A DNA stretch of 64,000 nt from Actinomycetota bacterium. Lineage in GTDB: Bacteria > Actinomycetota > UBA4738 > HRBIN12. Made by a program: the position numbers and the translations under genes. Within the stretch, counting starts at the first letter, position 1. Each line of letters begins with the position of its first letter. Location of the stretch: NCBI GenBank assembly GCA_026003015.1, contig BPGL01000004.1:1-64000 (forward strand). Direction: 5' to 3'. The notes below the pieces were generated by a model that searched no databases, had not been told where the DNA came from, and saw nothing but the letters and a program-made list of their open reading frames with translations. Shown one piece after another: positions 25,150-34,198 of this stretch.

Positions 25150-27204
25150 TCAGCCCGCGGTCGTGTCGTCGAGGTCGCGGGCGAGCGCCTCGGGGGTCGT
25201 CACCGGCGCGCGACAGGCGAAGCGCACGCACACGTAGGCGGTGGGTCGACCGCCCAGGGCCGTTCGCCCCCGAAGCAGCGGGACGACCTCGGCGGCCCGC
25301 TCGACGTCGTCGGGAGCGGCCCGCGCGAGGACCACGTTCGGCCGCCACCGCCGAGCCACCACCTCGTCGACGAGCGCCCGGGTCGCGGGATCCGCGGGGT
25401 CGCCCACGATCGCGACCTCCCGGGCGGGACCGACGAGCAGGTCGGCGACGCAGAGGGCGTGCGCGAACCCGGTCGGCGCGCGGACCAGGAGCTCCCTGAC
25501 GAGCCCGAGGGCCTCGCGCGCCGCCGCCTCGTAGCGGTCCTCGCCGGTGAGCAGGGCCAGCCGCGCGAGCGCCTCGGCGGCCGCGGCGTTGCCCGAGGGC
25601 AGCGCGTTGTCCTGCACGTCCTTCGGACGCAAGAGCAGGGGCTCGGCGTCCGAGCCCGTCTGGAAGAACCCACCCCGTTCCTCGTCACGGAACCGCCGCA
25701 ACAGGTCCTCCGCCAGGCCGCGCGCGCGCTCGACCCAGGTCGGGTCGCCCGTGGCCTCGTACAGCGTGAGGAACGCCGAGGCCACGAGCCCGTGGTCCTC
25801 GGCGAACGCCGGCACGCTCGCGACCCCGTTCCGCCAGGCGCGAAGGAGCCGCCCGCGCTCGTCGCGAAGGTGGTCCCAGACGAACCGTGCGCAGCGCTCC
25901 GCGGCCTCCAGGTACGGGGCCTCGCCTAGCGCGCGGCCGGCCTCGGCGAGCGCGCGGATCGCGAGCCCGTTCCACCCGGCGAGCACCTTGTCGTCGGTCG
26001 CTGGACGCACTCGGCGCTCGCGGTGCTCGAACAGCACCCGCCGGGCCTCCTCGATGCGGCGTGCGAGCTCGCGGTCGTCGACGCCGAGCTCGGCGGCGAC
26101 GGCCGCCACCGGCGCGGGACGCCACAGCACGTTCGTCTGCTCCCAGTTGCCCGTCGGCGAGGCGCCGAGCGCGATCGCGACCTCCTCGCCGACGATGCCG
26201 ACGAGCTCGTCCCACCCCCAGACGTAGAAGCGTCCCTCGACGCCCTCGCTGTCGGCGTCCTGCGAGGACCAGAAGCCACCCTCGGGCCCGCGCAGCTCCC
26301 GCAGGAGGTACTCGAGGGTCGCGACCGCGACCTCGCGGAACCGCTCCCGGCCCGTGTGCTGCCAGGCGCGCAGGTACAGGGCGGCGAGCTGGGCGTTGTC
26401 GGGGAGCATCTTCTCGAAGTGGGGGACGTGCCAGGCCTCGTCGGTCGCGTAGCGGGCGAACCCGCCGCCGACCTGGTCGTGGATCCCGCCGTCGGCCATG
26501 TGCTCGAGGGTCGCGACGACGATGTCCTCGGCGTCGCCGAACCCGCGCACGGCCATCCGCAGGCAGAACTCGAGCGTCATCGGCTGCGGGAACTTCGGGG
26601 CGCCGCCGAACCCGCCGAAGCGCGCGTCGAACGCACCGCGCAGCGCGTCGAACGCGGCGCGCAGGACCGCGTCGTCCACGTCGGCCCCGCGCGGCAGGCG
26701 CGAGGCCCGGGCGATCGCCTCGGTCACGCGGTCGCCCTGGAGCTCGACCCGCTCGCGTCGTTCCCGCCAGGCGTCGGCGATCCCGACGAGCACCTGGCGG
26801 AACGACGGCATCCCGTAGCGCGGCTCCTTCGGGAAGTACGTCCCCGCGTAGAAGGGGCGGCCGTCGGGGGTGCAGAAGACCGACATCGGCCAGCCGCCGT
26901 GGCCGGCGAGCGCCTGGACCGCGTCCATGTAGATCGCGTCGAGGTCGGGTCGCTCCTCGCGGTCGACCTTGATCGGGACGAAGTGCTCGTTCAGCAACGC
27001 GGCCGTCTCCTCGTCCTCGAAGGACTCCCGCTCCATCACGTGGCACCAGTGGCACGCGGCGTAGCCGATCGACAGGAAGATCGGGCGGTCGAGCTCGCGG
27101 GCGCGCGCGAGCGCCTCCTCCCCCCACGGGTACCAGTCCACGGGGTTGTCGGCGTGCTGCAGCAGGTACGGGCTCGTCGCGGTCGCGAGGCGGTTGGGGC
27201 TCAC
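25150..27204 (-). CDS. Thioredoxin-domain protein of the YyaL/DUF255 (SPATA20-like) family
   Basis: 684 residues, the family's usual length. An N-terminal thioredoxin-like domain ([24 protein letters not shown], then [18 protein letters not shown] with the CxxC pair, and [14 protein letters not shown]) is followed by an alpha/alpha-toroid domain like N-acylglucosamine epimerases ([38 protein letters not shown] [13 protein letters not shown]). GTG 27204 starts directly at the family N-terminus; the 952-residue reading extends far too long. No signal peptide, so cytosolic. The family's substrate is unknown. Confidence 0.88.
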   Translation of the reverse strand: MSPNRLATATSPYLLQHADNPVDWYPWGEEALARARELDRPIFLSIGYAACHWCHVMERESFEDEETAALLNEHFVPIKVDREERPDLDAIYMDAVQALAGHGGWPMSVFCTPDGRPFYAGTYFPKEPRYGMPSFRQVLVGIADAWRERRERVELQGDRVTEAIARASRLPRGADVDDAVLRAAFDALRGAFDARFGGFGGAPKFPQPMTLEFCLRMAVRGFGDAEDIVVATLEHMADGGIHDQVGGGFARYATDEAWHVPHFEKMLPDNAQLAALYLRAWQHTGRERFREVAVATLEYLLRELRGPEGGFWSSQDADSEGVEGRFYVWGWDELVGIVGEEVAIALGASPTGNWEQTNVLWRPAPVAAVAAELGVDDRELARRIEEARRVLFEHRERRVRPATDDKVLAGWNGLAIRALAEAGRALGEAPYLEAAERCARFVWDHLRDERGRLLRAWRNGVASVPAFAEDHGLVASAFLTLYEATGDPTWVERARGLAEDLLRRFRDEERGGFFQTGSDAEPLLLRPKDVQDNALPSGNAAAAEALARLALLTGEDRYEAAAREALGLVRELLVRAPTGFAHALCVADLLVGPAREVAIVGDPADPATRALVDEVVARRWRPNVVLARAAPDDVERAAEVVPLLRGRTALGGRPTAYVCVRFACRAPVTTPEALARDLDDTTAG

Positions 27205-27286
27205 CCACCCAGTCTCTCGCACGTCGGGCTCTCGCACGTCGGCGCCGTCAAGCCCGTCCGGGGTGCGTGCCGATGGGGAAGGCGGG

Positions 27287-27931
27287 ATGGCGGAGCGGAC
27301 GGTGCGGGTGCTGCTCGTGGGCCGGGCCACACCGGCGACCGCCGCGCTGCGCGCGGCGGGCGGGCGTCCGCGGCTGCGCCTCATCGGGCCGGTCCCGCCG
27401 GAGGCGCTCGGGTCGGGTCTCGGCGCGCCGGTCGACGTCGTCCTCCTCACGCCGGGGATCGACGACCTGACCGAGGCGATCCTCACGCTCCGCCGCGTCG
27501 AGCCGCGCGCGCGCGTGCTCGTGCAGGGTCCGCCGGAGGCCAGCGAGCTCGTCCACGCGGTGCTCGCCGCCGGCGGCTGCGGCGTCGTGCCGGCCGACCT
27601 CGACCCGGCGTCCCTGCGCGACGCGCTCGTGCGGGCGGCCGCCGGCGAGCTCGTGCTCGGGGACCGCGAGCTGCACGCCCTCGTCGTCGGGATCGCCGAG
27701 GCGCGCTCACGGCGCGCGGCGGCGTCGGCCTCGCTCACGGCGCGCGAGCTCGAGGTCCTGCAAGGACTGTCCGACGGCCTCGGGACGGGGGAGATCGCCG
27801 AGCGCCTGGGGATCAGCCCGGGGACCGTGCAGAGCCACGTGAAGAACGTCCTGGCCAAGCTCGGGGTCCACTCGAAGGTGGAGGCCGTCCGCCTCGCCTG
27901 GCGCGAGGGCCTCGTGGCGATCCCAGCCTGA
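27287..27931 (+). CDS. NarL/LuxR-type regulator with degenerate receiver
   Basis: 214 residues. The C-terminal helix-turn-helix is complete ([45 protein letters not shown]). The N-terminal half keeps the receiver layout ([17 protein letters not shown] at the start), but the strand that should carry the phospho-acceptor Asp reads [11 protein letters not shown], so phosphorylation at the usual site is unlikely. It is the first of three such genes on the same strand, and no histidine kinase is next to them. A purine-rich GGGGAAGGCGGG precedes ATG 27287. Confidence 0.75.
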   Translation: MAERTVRVLLVGRATPATAALRAAGGRPRLRLIGPVPPEALGSGLGAPVDVVLLTPGIDDLTEAILTLRRVEPRARVLVQGPPEASELVHAVLAAGGCGVVPADLDPASLRDALVRAAAGELVLGDRELHALVVGIAEARSRRAAASASLTARELEVLQGLSDGLGTGEIAERLGISPGTVQSHVKNVLAKLGVHSKVEAVRLAWREGLVAIPA

Positions 27932-27957
27932 TGCGCCGATCGCCGGATCGCGGGGGG

Positions 27958-27963
27958 TAGCCT
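27958..27963 (+). promoter_or_regulatory. Leaderless-type -10 box (TAGCCT)
   Basis: TAGCCT ends six bases before GTG 27970, so the second regulator gene should have its own promoter and a transcript starting at its first codon. Confidence 0.5.
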
Positions 27964-27969
27964 GCGGCC

Positions 27970-28635
27970 GTGGCGCGCGCCGGTCGAGCCCTCGTGGTGG
28001 CCGGGCACCCCGTGATCCGGGGCATCGTCCGCCTCGCCTGTGAGGGCGCGGGGCTCACGGTGGGGGTCGAGGCGGCCGGGCTAGCGGAGGCGGAGGCGGC
28101 GCTCGCCTCGGCCGACGCCCCCTTCACGGTCTGCGTCCTCGACCTCGAGCTCCCCGACGGCGACGGGCTTCGGCTGCTGGGGCGGCTCGGCGAGGAGGGC
28201 CGCACGGTGCCGACGCTCGTGCTCTCGGAGCGGCGCGACGGGCGCACGGTGCTCGAGGTCCTGCGGCGCGGGGCCGCCGGCTACCTGAGCAAGCCCGACG
28301 GCCTGCGGCGGGTCGGTTGGGGCGTGCGCCGGATCCTCGCGGGCGGCGCGGCGGTCGAGCCCGACCTCGAGCGCGCGGCGATCGAGGAGCTCGGCCGTAC
28401 GGCCCGCCAGGCGCGCGAGGGGGCCCGGCTGCAGGGGCGGATCACCCGTCGCGAGCGCGACGTGCTCGCGCTCATGAGCGAGGGCCTGACGATGCAGCAG
28501 ATCGGGCGCCGCCTGCAGATCTCGCCCCGGACGGTCGAGACCCACGTCCGCAAGCTCTACCGCAAGCTCGGCGTCCGCACCCGGGTGCAGGCCGTGTCGC
28601 GCGCGGCCGGGCTCGGTCTGCTCGAGCTCCGCTGA
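27970..28635 (+). CDS. NarL/LuxR-type response regulator
   Basis: 221 residues. The receiver domain has the Asp ([12 protein letters not shown]) and a switch lysine in GYLSKPDG, so it can be phosphorylated. The DNA-binding domain is [45 protein letters not shown]. It is the only one of the three neighbours with a normal phospho-site, which would let it respond to a distant kinase while the others depend on other signals. The acidic pair near the start of the receiver is reduced ([10 protein letters not shown]), so its magnesium site may be weakened. Confidence 0.82.
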   Translation: MARAGRALVVAGHPVIRGIVRLACEGAGLTVGVEAAGLAEAEAALASADAPFTVCVLDLELPDGDGLRLLGRLGEEGRTVPTLVLSERRDGRTVLEVLRRGAAGYLSKPDGLRRVGWGVRRILAGGAAVEPDLERAAIEELGRTARQAREGARLQGRITRRERDVLALMSEGLTMQQIGRRLQISPRTVETHVRKLYRKLGVRTRVQAVSRAAGLGLLELR

Positions 28636-28682
28636 ACCGCCGCCCCTCAGCCTCCCCCGGCGAGCTGCCGATAGGGGGGCTG

Positions 28683-29399
28683 ATGGCCCGACGTGCCGCC
28701 CTCGTCTCCGCGCCCGCGCCGGCGCCGGCGCCGCGCCGACGCATCGGCGTGGTCCTCGTCGACGCCCTCCCCGTCGTGCGCGCGGGCCTTCGCCTGCTGA
28801 TCGAGGATCGACCCGACCTCGAGGTCCTCGCCGAGGTGGGTGACGGGGAGGGGGCGCTCGACCAGCTCGCGAGGACCCGCCGCAGCCGCGTCGTCGTCCT
28901 GGTGGGCCTGGGCCTTAGCGGGGAGCGCGACGCCTACTGGGTGATCCGCACCGTGCGCGAGCGGTTCCCCTCGCACGCGATCCTCGCGATGGGCGCGAAC
29001 GCCGAGCCGGCCGCGATCTCGCGGGCGCTGTTCCTCGGCGCCGACGGGTTCGTCGACAAGAACCTCGACCCGGTCGAGTTCCTCCAGGCGCTGCGGGCCG
29101 CCGCGCGGGGCGAGATGGTGCTCGCCGCGCCCCCGTCGGTTGCGCTCGGCGCGGTGGCGCGCACGCTCGATCGGCGTCGTGAGCTCGAGGTCCGCCTCAC
29201 CGAGCGCGAGCGCGAGGTCCTGGAGGTCGCGGCGGAGGGGCTCACCGCCCGTCAGATCGCCGACCGGCTCGGCGTGCGCGAGCGCACCGTCACGACCCAC
29301 CTCGCGCGGATCTACGGCAAGCTCGGCGTCGGCAACCGCCTGTCGGCGATCCGGGTCGCGGCGCGCTCGGGGCTCGTGAGCGTCGGCGCGACCGAGTGA
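28683..29399 (+). CDS. NarL/LuxR-type regulator with degenerate receiver
   Basis: 238 residues. An Ala/Pro-rich start (APAPAPAPRRR) leads into a receiver fold (IGVVLVDALPVVRAGLRLLIEDRPDLEVLAEV) in which the Asp-bearing strand is VVVLVGLGLSGE; the acceptor is Gly. The switch lysine region survives as DGFVDKNLDP. The helix-turn-helix (LTEREREVLEVAAEGLTARQIADRLGVRERTVTTHLARIYGKLGV) is intact. ATG 28683 was chosen over long upstream readings that overlap the previous gene. It may bind a ligand or protein instead of phosphate, as known for atypical receivers. Confidence 0.78.
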   Translation: MARRAALVSAPAPAPAPRRRIGVVLVDALPVVRAGLRLLIEDRPDLEVLAEVGDGEGALDQLARTRRSRVVVLVGLGLSGERDAYWVIRTVRERFPSHAILAMGANAEPAAISRALFLGADGFVDKNLDPVEFLQALRAAARGEMVLAAPPSVALGAVARTLDRRRELEVRLTEREREVLEVAAEGLTARQIADRLGVRERTVTTHLARIYGKLGVGNRLSAIRVAARSGLVSVGATE

Positions 29400-29402
29400 G
29401 GT

Positions 29403-30842
29403 TCAGGCGGCCGGCACGAAGACGACCCCGTCCTCGTCCTCGTAGAGCACCCGCCAGCCCGGGTCGGCGCGAAGCAGCGGGATGAGCTCCCAGTCGGCCT
29501 TCGCGACGATCGCGTCGGGACGCCAGCGCGCGAGCACCTCCCGCCACCGGGCTCCGGCGAAGGCCACCTGGCCGTAGTCATCCCAGACGGGCTCGGGGAC
29601 GATCTCGATCCGTGAGTCGACGAAGACCCGGTGCTGGGGGGTGGCAAGGATGAACCAGGACCCCCACGGCTGGTGGTTGAACAAGCGGGAGCCGGTCGGC
29701 AGCGCCGCGACCGCCCGGGTGATGCCCGGCGGAGCGTCGGCGAGGTGGGCCTCGAAGCCCGCTCCCCGCCACCACGGCAGGAGGACGACGACGGCCATGA
29801 GGAGGGTCCCGAGGAGTGCCATCGCCGGAGCCCACGAGCCCCTAGGGCCGGGGGACGCCGGCGTTCTGGGGGCCGGCAGGAGTCCCGCCAGCACGACGGG
29901 CGCGACCACCGCCCACCACACCACCGCGCGGATGGCCAACAGGGCGAGGACCAGGAACACCCCCAGCCGTAGCAGGCTCGTCCAGGAGATGGCCTCGGCG
30001 CGCCGGGCGAGGAAGGCGGCGACCGCCAGCGCTGAGCCGAGCACGACGGCGCCCGCTGGGTCGGCCAGGCTGACCGCCGACCACTCCGTGATCGTCTCTC
30101 GGATGATCGGGTTCGTCGACAGCTCGTAGGCGTAGCGCCAGGCATCGATCCCGAAGGGGTTGAGCAGCGTGGCGAGCGCCGTCGCGGCGCCGACGAGCAG
30201 GAGCCGCCGACCGTCGGGCCCACGCCGGTCCTCGAGCCAGGCGAGTCCCACGAGCAGCGGGAACAGGGTGAAGCTGCCGTGCAGGTTCGCGGCAACCGCC
30301 GCGAGTCCCGGGAGCGCCCACAACCGCCCCGGGTGGCGATGGCGCGTCGTGAGGACCCACAGCGAGACGGCGAACAGCGGCAGTCCGAGCAGCTGTGGAC
30401 GCAACGCTAGTGCGGCAGAGGCAACGGTGAACCCGGCGAGCGTCAGCCCCGCCGCCCACCGGTGCGTTGCCCCGGCCCCCCGACAGGCCAGGAACACGAG
30501 ACCGAACGACAGCGCCACGAGGACGGCCTGCAGTGCTTTGAGCGTCGGCCACCCACCCGCGCGAAACGCGGAGGCGAGCGCCAGCTGCGCCCCCCACTGA
30601 TGGTCGAGCCAGGGGGCGCCGGGGACGGAGAACGTGAAGGTGTCCAGCCGCGGGATCGACCGTGTTGCGAGGATCAGGTCACCGGTCCGCAGGTGGTAGG
30701 CGAGGTCGATGGTCCGCATCGTGGCGAGGAGGGCTACGAGCCCGGGGACGAGCACCGCGACGCCGACCCAGGCTCGGTCGACGGGTCGGGTCGGGGTCTC
30801 GACGAAGGTGGGCCGAGCATCGTTGGCGAGGACCCTTCCCAC
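29403..30842 (-). CDS. Polytopic membrane protein, GT-C-like, function unknown
   Basis: 479 residues with about ten membrane segments and a soluble C-terminal domain of about 110 residues. The first outside loop has TIDLAYHLRTGDLILATRSIPRLDTFTFS followed by PWLDHQWGAQLAL, a pattern found in uncharacterised membrane proteins related to GT-C glycosyltransferases. The tail (LFNHQPWGSWFIL, VFVDSRIEIVPEPVWDDY) also recurs in that group. The start is GTG 30842, with a TAGCAT box six bases before it. It is convergent with the third regulator gene, three bases apart. I cannot name a substrate. Confidence 0.6.
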   Translation of the reverse strand: MGRVLANDARPTFVETPTRPVDRAWVGVAVLVPGLVALLATMRTIDLAYHLRTGDLILATRSIPRLDTFTFSVPGAPWLDHQWGAQLALASAFRAGGWPTLKALQAVLVALSFGLVFLACRGAGATHRWAAGLTLAGFTVASAALALRPQLLGLPLFAVSLWVLTTRHRHPGRLWALPGLAAVAANLHGSFTLFPLLVGLAWLEDRRGPDGRRLLLVGAATALATLLNPFGIDAWRYAYELSTNPIIRETITEWSAVSLADPAGAVVLGSALAVAAFLARRAEAISWTSLLRLGVFLVLALLAIRAVVWWAVVAPVVLAGLLPAPRTPASPGPRGSWAPAMALLGTLLMAVVVLLPWWRGAGFEAHLADAPPGITRAVAALPTGSRLFNHQPWGSWFILATPQHRVFVDSRIEIVPEPVWDDYGQVAFAGARWREVLARWRPDAIVAKADWELIPLLRADPGWRVLYEDEDGVVFVPAA

Positions 30843-30848
30843 GGGGGC

Positions 30849-30865
30849 ATGCTAGCGGGTAGCAT
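30849..30865. promoter_or_regulatory. Divergent TAGCAT boxes forming an inverted repeat
   Basis: ATGCTA-GCGGG-TAGCAT is a perfect 6-5-6 inverted repeat, so TAGCAT reads outward on both strands. The minus-strand copy ends six bases before GTG 30842 and acts as a leaderless-type -10. The plus-strand copy points toward the Tad locus. It could also be a regulator site. Confidence 0.45.
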
Positions 30866-30987
30866 CCTGGCCGCATGGGATGCGATCCCCCCGATCGCGG
30901 TGGCTACGCAGCTCGACGTACGTGGCCTCCGGGAAACTCGGAATTCCCCAGCCGAGCGACGTGCTCGTACGCTCGCGAACGGCGGAG

Positions 30988-30993
30988 TAGCAT
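30988..30993 (+). promoter_or_regulatory. Putative -10 box (TAGCAT) of the Tad locus
   Basis: TAGCAT lies 52 bases before the pilin ATG at 31045, leaving a leader of about 45 bases that contains the strong ribosome-binding site. No good -35 is visible. Confidence 0.35.
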
Positions 30994-31028
30994 CCGCTGG
31001 GGCCCCGGCCCCGGACGGGCTCTCGGAG

Positions 31029-31038
31029 GGAAGGAGGT
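31029..31038 (+). promoter_or_regulatory. Very strong Shine-Dalgarno site of the pilin gene
   Basis: AAGGAGGTGA matches the 16S rRNA 3' tail over ten bases and ends six bases before ATG 31045. Strong initiation fits a pilin, the most abundant product of a Tad locus. Confidence 0.8.
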
Positions 31039-31044
31039 GAGCAG

Positions 31045-31251
31045 ATGCTTCGTCTGTACACGGGTGTGACGACCTGGTGGCACGGGCTCGTGGAGCGCGT
31101 GCGCGAGGAGCGCGGCGCGACGGCCGTCGAGTACGCGCTGATGGTGGCGCTGATCGCGGTCGTGATCATCGCGGCGGTCACGTTCCTCGGCGAGTCGGCC
31201 AGCGACAAGTTCGACACGGTCGGCAGCGCGGTGAACAACGCTGGCTCGTGA
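31045..31251 (+). CDS. flp: Flp-type IVb pilin
   Basis: 68-residue prepilin and main subunit of the Tad pilus. A leader of about 26 residues with basic and acidic residues ends in EERG, then ATAVEYALMVALIAVVIIAAV. This is the Flp signature: cleavage after Gly, a +5 Glu and a hydrophobic helix. The mature part is about 42 residues, as in other Flp pilins. It is the first gene of the Tad cluster. The prepilin peptidase that should cut it is not in this window. Confidence 0.93.
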   Translation: MLRLYTGVTTWWHGLVERVREERGATAVEYALMVALIAVVIIAAVTFLGESASDKFDTVGSAVNNAGS

Positions 31252-31355
31252 GCGACGCAGGTCGAGAGCGGCCCTCGCCGGCCGCTCAACCCCCCGGGCG
31301 AGGTGGCCGAGGGGTCGAGGGGCCGGCGACGACGACGGTCCGAGAGGTGGACGTG

Positions 31356-31796
31356 ATGAACCGGATCTGCCGGGCGGCGCGGCGCGAGGACGGCGCCGCG
31401 GCCGTCGAGTTCGCGATCATCGCCGGCGTGCTGGCGATGCTCATCTTCGGGATGCTGCAGTTCGGCCTGGCCTTCTTCGAGGTGCAGAACCTCCGCGCCG
31501 CCACGCGCGAGGGCGCGCGCATCAGCGCGGTCGGGGCAACCCCGACCCAGGTGCGTCAGCGGGTCGCGCAGGCGAGCTACAACGCCGTGAACCCCGACGG
31601 AACGATCGCCGTGCAGTCCTGCCCCGCGAGCCCGGGCCTGAACTCCACGACCGTCGTGTCGATCGACCTCGGCAACCCGGCGCTGCCGGCGCGGCTGCGC
31701 GACATCATGACCCTCGACATCCCGTTCATGCCGCCGATCACCCTGCGACCGACGGTGCGTGGGGAGTTCCGGTGCGAGCGCGGCCCCACGGCCTGA
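31356..31796 (+). CDS. tadE: TadE-like minor pilin
   Basis: 146 residues. The N-terminus (CRAAREDGAAAVEFAIIAGVLAML-like) has a Gly before AAAVEF, a prepilin-type cut site, then one long membrane helix (IIAGVLAMLIFGMLQFGLAFFE), NLRAATREGARISAVG of the TadE family, and a short exported domain. I chose ATG 31356, with GAGAGGTGG just before it; the longer reading from 31077 starts inside the pilin gene. The 104 bases before it hold GC-rich inverted segments and no gene. Confidence 0.87.
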   Translation: MNRICRAARREDGAAAVEFAIIAGVLAMLIFGMLQFGLAFFEVQNLRAATREGARISAVGATPTQVRQRVAQASYNAVNPDGTIAVQSCPASPGLNSTTVVSIDLGNPALPARLRDIMTLDIPFMPPITLRPTVRGEFRCERGPTA

Positions 31797-31807
31797 GGAG
31801 GCGAAGC

Positions 31808-33253
31808 ATGCGACCCCCCCTGCGTCTGCGGCTCCGGGACGACGAGCGAGGCGCGACCCTCGCGATCGTCGCGATCTCGCTGATCGCGCTGTTCGGGATG
31901 GTGATCCTCGTCGTCGACGTCGGCGGCCTGCTGTGGAAGCGCCGCGAGCTCGTGAACGGCGCCGACGCCGCGGCCCTCGCCGCGGCCAAGACGTGCGCGG
32001 TGAGCGTCACCCGCGACCCTCAGAACCCCGAGGCGGTCGCCGATACGTGGGCCACGACGAACGTCGGCGGGCTCACGGCGAGCCAGGGCGGGATCGTCTC
32101 GTCGGTCTGCCGCCAACCGCTCGGCTACGTCACCGTCCAGTACTCGACGCCCCAGCAGCTCTTCTTCGCCCCGGTGCTGGGCTTCGGCGGCTCGAACCCG
32201 GTGACGACGAGGGCGACGGCGATCTACGGGTCGCCGGGCGCGGCGAACCCCGTGCCGATCGTCGTCTACGCGAACAGCTTCAACAGCTGCCGGCTCGATC
32301 AGGATCCGACGCCGGGTGCGCAGTGCTACATCTGGGAGGACAACAACAACACGCAGGGTGCCCAGTCGGGGTTCGGGTTCCTCGACCTGCGCCGCGACAA
32401 CCCTTCTCGGTACGGCTGGGACTCCCGGCCGGGGGCGACGTGTCCGAACGCCGGCAACGACCCGCGAACCTGGATCGAGAACTACCCCGACCCGAACGTC
32501 GGCGAGCTCCCGGTCAACTACCCGGCGCCGACGTACGTGTGCCGCCTCTCGGGTCTGCAGGACAGCACGTGGGAGGCCCTCGAGCGTCGGGTCGGTCAGG
32601 AGCTCACCTTCCCGATCAACCGCTGCGACGCCACGCTGCCGGGCAACCCGTACGGGCAGATCGCGAGCAACGGCAGCGAGGTCGCCTGCGGGAACACGCC
32701 GCACCAGTACGACATCATCGGATTCGTGGCGCTCAAGCTGCTCGGGGTCTACCGGCCCAACGAGGTCCAAGGCCAGACGGGCACGTGCGGGCCGATCACC
32801 CGCCCGTTCCCGGGCGCCCTCGGCTCCTACAACCTGGATCAGCTCGGGATCGCGCAGGGCTGCTTCACGACCGCCCCGGACGCGATCGACGGCTCGAGCG
32901 TCACGGTGACCGGTCCGGGGAGGGATCCGCGCCGCGGGCCCGACGGCTCCACCTGCACGGGCACGACGTACGACTGGTGCTACGACCCGCCCACGAGGAC
33001 GATCCGCTGGAACACGGCCGGGCCGGCCGCCGACAACCGGAACTACGAGGTCACCTTCCAGTACCGCAACGACGGGCCCTGCGGTACCCCGCCCGCGGGG
33101 AACAACTCCGGGCACTGCCTCGTGGTCGAGGTCGTCGACGTGCGCATCGGCGGGACCGGCGCGGGGGGCGGCGACCCGAGCTCGAACCTGCGCGCGATCC
33201 AGCTGTGCAACCCCGAGGTGACGGGCTCCTGCGCCCCGGTGCAGGTGCCCTGA
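31808..33253 (+). CDS. TadG-like pilus-assembly protein
   Basis: 481 residues. Short basic leader, membrane helix LAIVAISLIALFGMVILVVDVG, then the TadG-type helix ELVNGADAAALAAAKTC and a large exported domain with many Cys, Asn and aromatic residues. AGGAGG at 31796-31801 fixes ATG 31808. Shared motifs with the orphan copy at 5335-6489 are QQLFFAPVLG, PTYVCR and YDIIGFVALKLLGVY, in the same order. It has no von Willebrand A domain that I can recognise. It is followed by a 96-base gap and cpaB. Confidence 0.82.
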   Translation: MRPPLRLRLRDDERGATLAIVAISLIALFGMVILVVDVGGLLWKRRELVNGADAAALAAAKTCAVSVTRDPQNPEAVADTWATTNVGGLTASQGGIVSSVCRQPLGYVTVQYSTPQQLFFAPVLGFGGSNPVTTRATAIYGSPGAANPVPIVVYANSFNSCRLDQDPTPGAQCYIWEDNNNTQGAQSGFGFLDLRRDNPSRYGWDSRPGATCPNAGNDPRTWIENYPDPNVGELPVNYPAPTYVCRLSGLQDSTWEALERRVGQELTFPINRCDATLPGNPYGQIASNGSEVACGNTPHQYDIIGFVALKLLGVYRPNEVQGQTGTCGPITRPFPGALGSYNLDQLGIAQGCFTTAPDAIDGSSVTVTGPGRDPRRGPDGSTCTGTTYDWCYDPPTRTIRWNTAGPAADNRNYEVTFQYRNDGPCGTPPAGNNSGHCLVVEVVDVRIGGTGAGGGDPSSNLRAIQLCNPEVTGSCAPVQVP

Positions 33254-33349
33254 TGGGAGCCGTTCAAGGAGCCCGAGCTCCGTGACGATGCAGCGGAGGT
33301 AGGAGCAAGCCCCGAAGCGGAAGGACACGCTCGAGCAAGGAGCAGCCAG

Positions 33350-34198
33350 ATGAGATCACGAGGTCTGGTCGTCGCCATCGCCGTCGTCCTGGCGGTCCTG
33401 GCGGCGGTAGGGGTGATCGTCTACACGAACCAGGTTCGGCGCGCCGTCACGGAAGAGGAAACGGTCGCCGTGGTCGTCTCCAACCAGGACATCCCGGCGA
33501 ACACGAACCTGGACCCGCTCATCGCCCAGGGCGTGTTCGACTTCGTGCGGGTTCCCGAGGACGCGCTCGTCGCCGGAGCGATCACCGACCCCGAGGACCT
33601 GCAGGGGCAGACGACGATCGCCCCGATCTTCGCGCGCGAGCAGATCCCCGTGAGCCGGCTGTCGTCCGGAGCCGGGAACGTGAGCCTCGTGGGGGTCACG
33701 GAGGGCCACATCGGCCTCACGATCGACCTGGAGGCGCCCCGCGGCGGCGGCGGCATCGTCCAGCGGGGCGACTCCGTCGCGATCTTCGCGACCTTCAAGC
33801 GGGGGACCCCGGTGACGAAGGAGGGCCTCGCGACGCTCCTCAGCCGCCAGCAGATCCAGCGCTTCTTCAGCCAACTCGTCGGCACGAGCGCCGGGCAGAA
33901 CCTGGCGGCGGCCGACGCGTTCGTCATGCCGTTCGACGTCACGACCGTGCTCGTGCCGACCGTGAAGGTCCTGAACATCCAGAACCCGCCGGTCGACGAA
34001 CAGGGTCGAAGCGCCGGCGGCTCGATCCAGATGACCCTCGACCTGCTGCCCGAGGACGCCAGGAACCTGGTCTTCTCGGCCGAGACGGCCACGATCTGGG
34101 TGGGCCTGCTCGCCCCGCAGGACGCCGAGGAGGGCCTGCCGGTCGAGGGTCAGGTCGGCATCGACTACGACAACCTCGTCGGGGTCGTGAAGCGGTGA
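33350..34198 (+). CDS. cpaB: Flp pilus assembly protein CpaB/RcpC
   Basis: 282 residues, one N-terminal membrane helix (LVVAIAVVLAVLAAVGVIVY), then an SAF domain (VVVSNQDIPANTNLDPLI, FDFVRVPEDALV) and the RcpC-type C-terminal region (HIGLTIDLEA, VQRGDSVAIFATF). In Gram-negative bacteria CpaB sits with the secretin; here, in an organism expected to have one membrane, it more likely stabilises the pilus base. CAAGGAGCAG precedes the ATG at 33350. The stop overlaps the next start. Confidence 0.88.
   Translation: MRSRGLVVAIAVVLAVLAAVGVIVYTNQVRRAVTEEETVAVVVSNQDIPANTNLDPLIAQGVFDFVRVPEDALVAGAITDPEDLQGQTTIAPIFAREQIPVSRLSSGAGNVSLVGVTEGHIGLTIDLEAPRGGGGIVQRGDSVAIFATFKRGTPVTKEGLATLLSRQQIQRFFSQLVGTSAGQNLAAADAFVMPFDVTTVLVPTVKVLNIQNPPVDEQGRSAGGSIQMTLDLLPEDARNLVFSAETATIWVGLLAPQDAEEGLPVEGQVGIDYDNLVGVVKR

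Noticed and set aside
30875..31069. 64-codon frame upstream of and overlapping the pilin gene, with TAGCAT nine bases before its ATG
   Set aside because: Its composition is that of noncoding leader sequence and it runs through the strong ribosome-binding site of the pilin gene.
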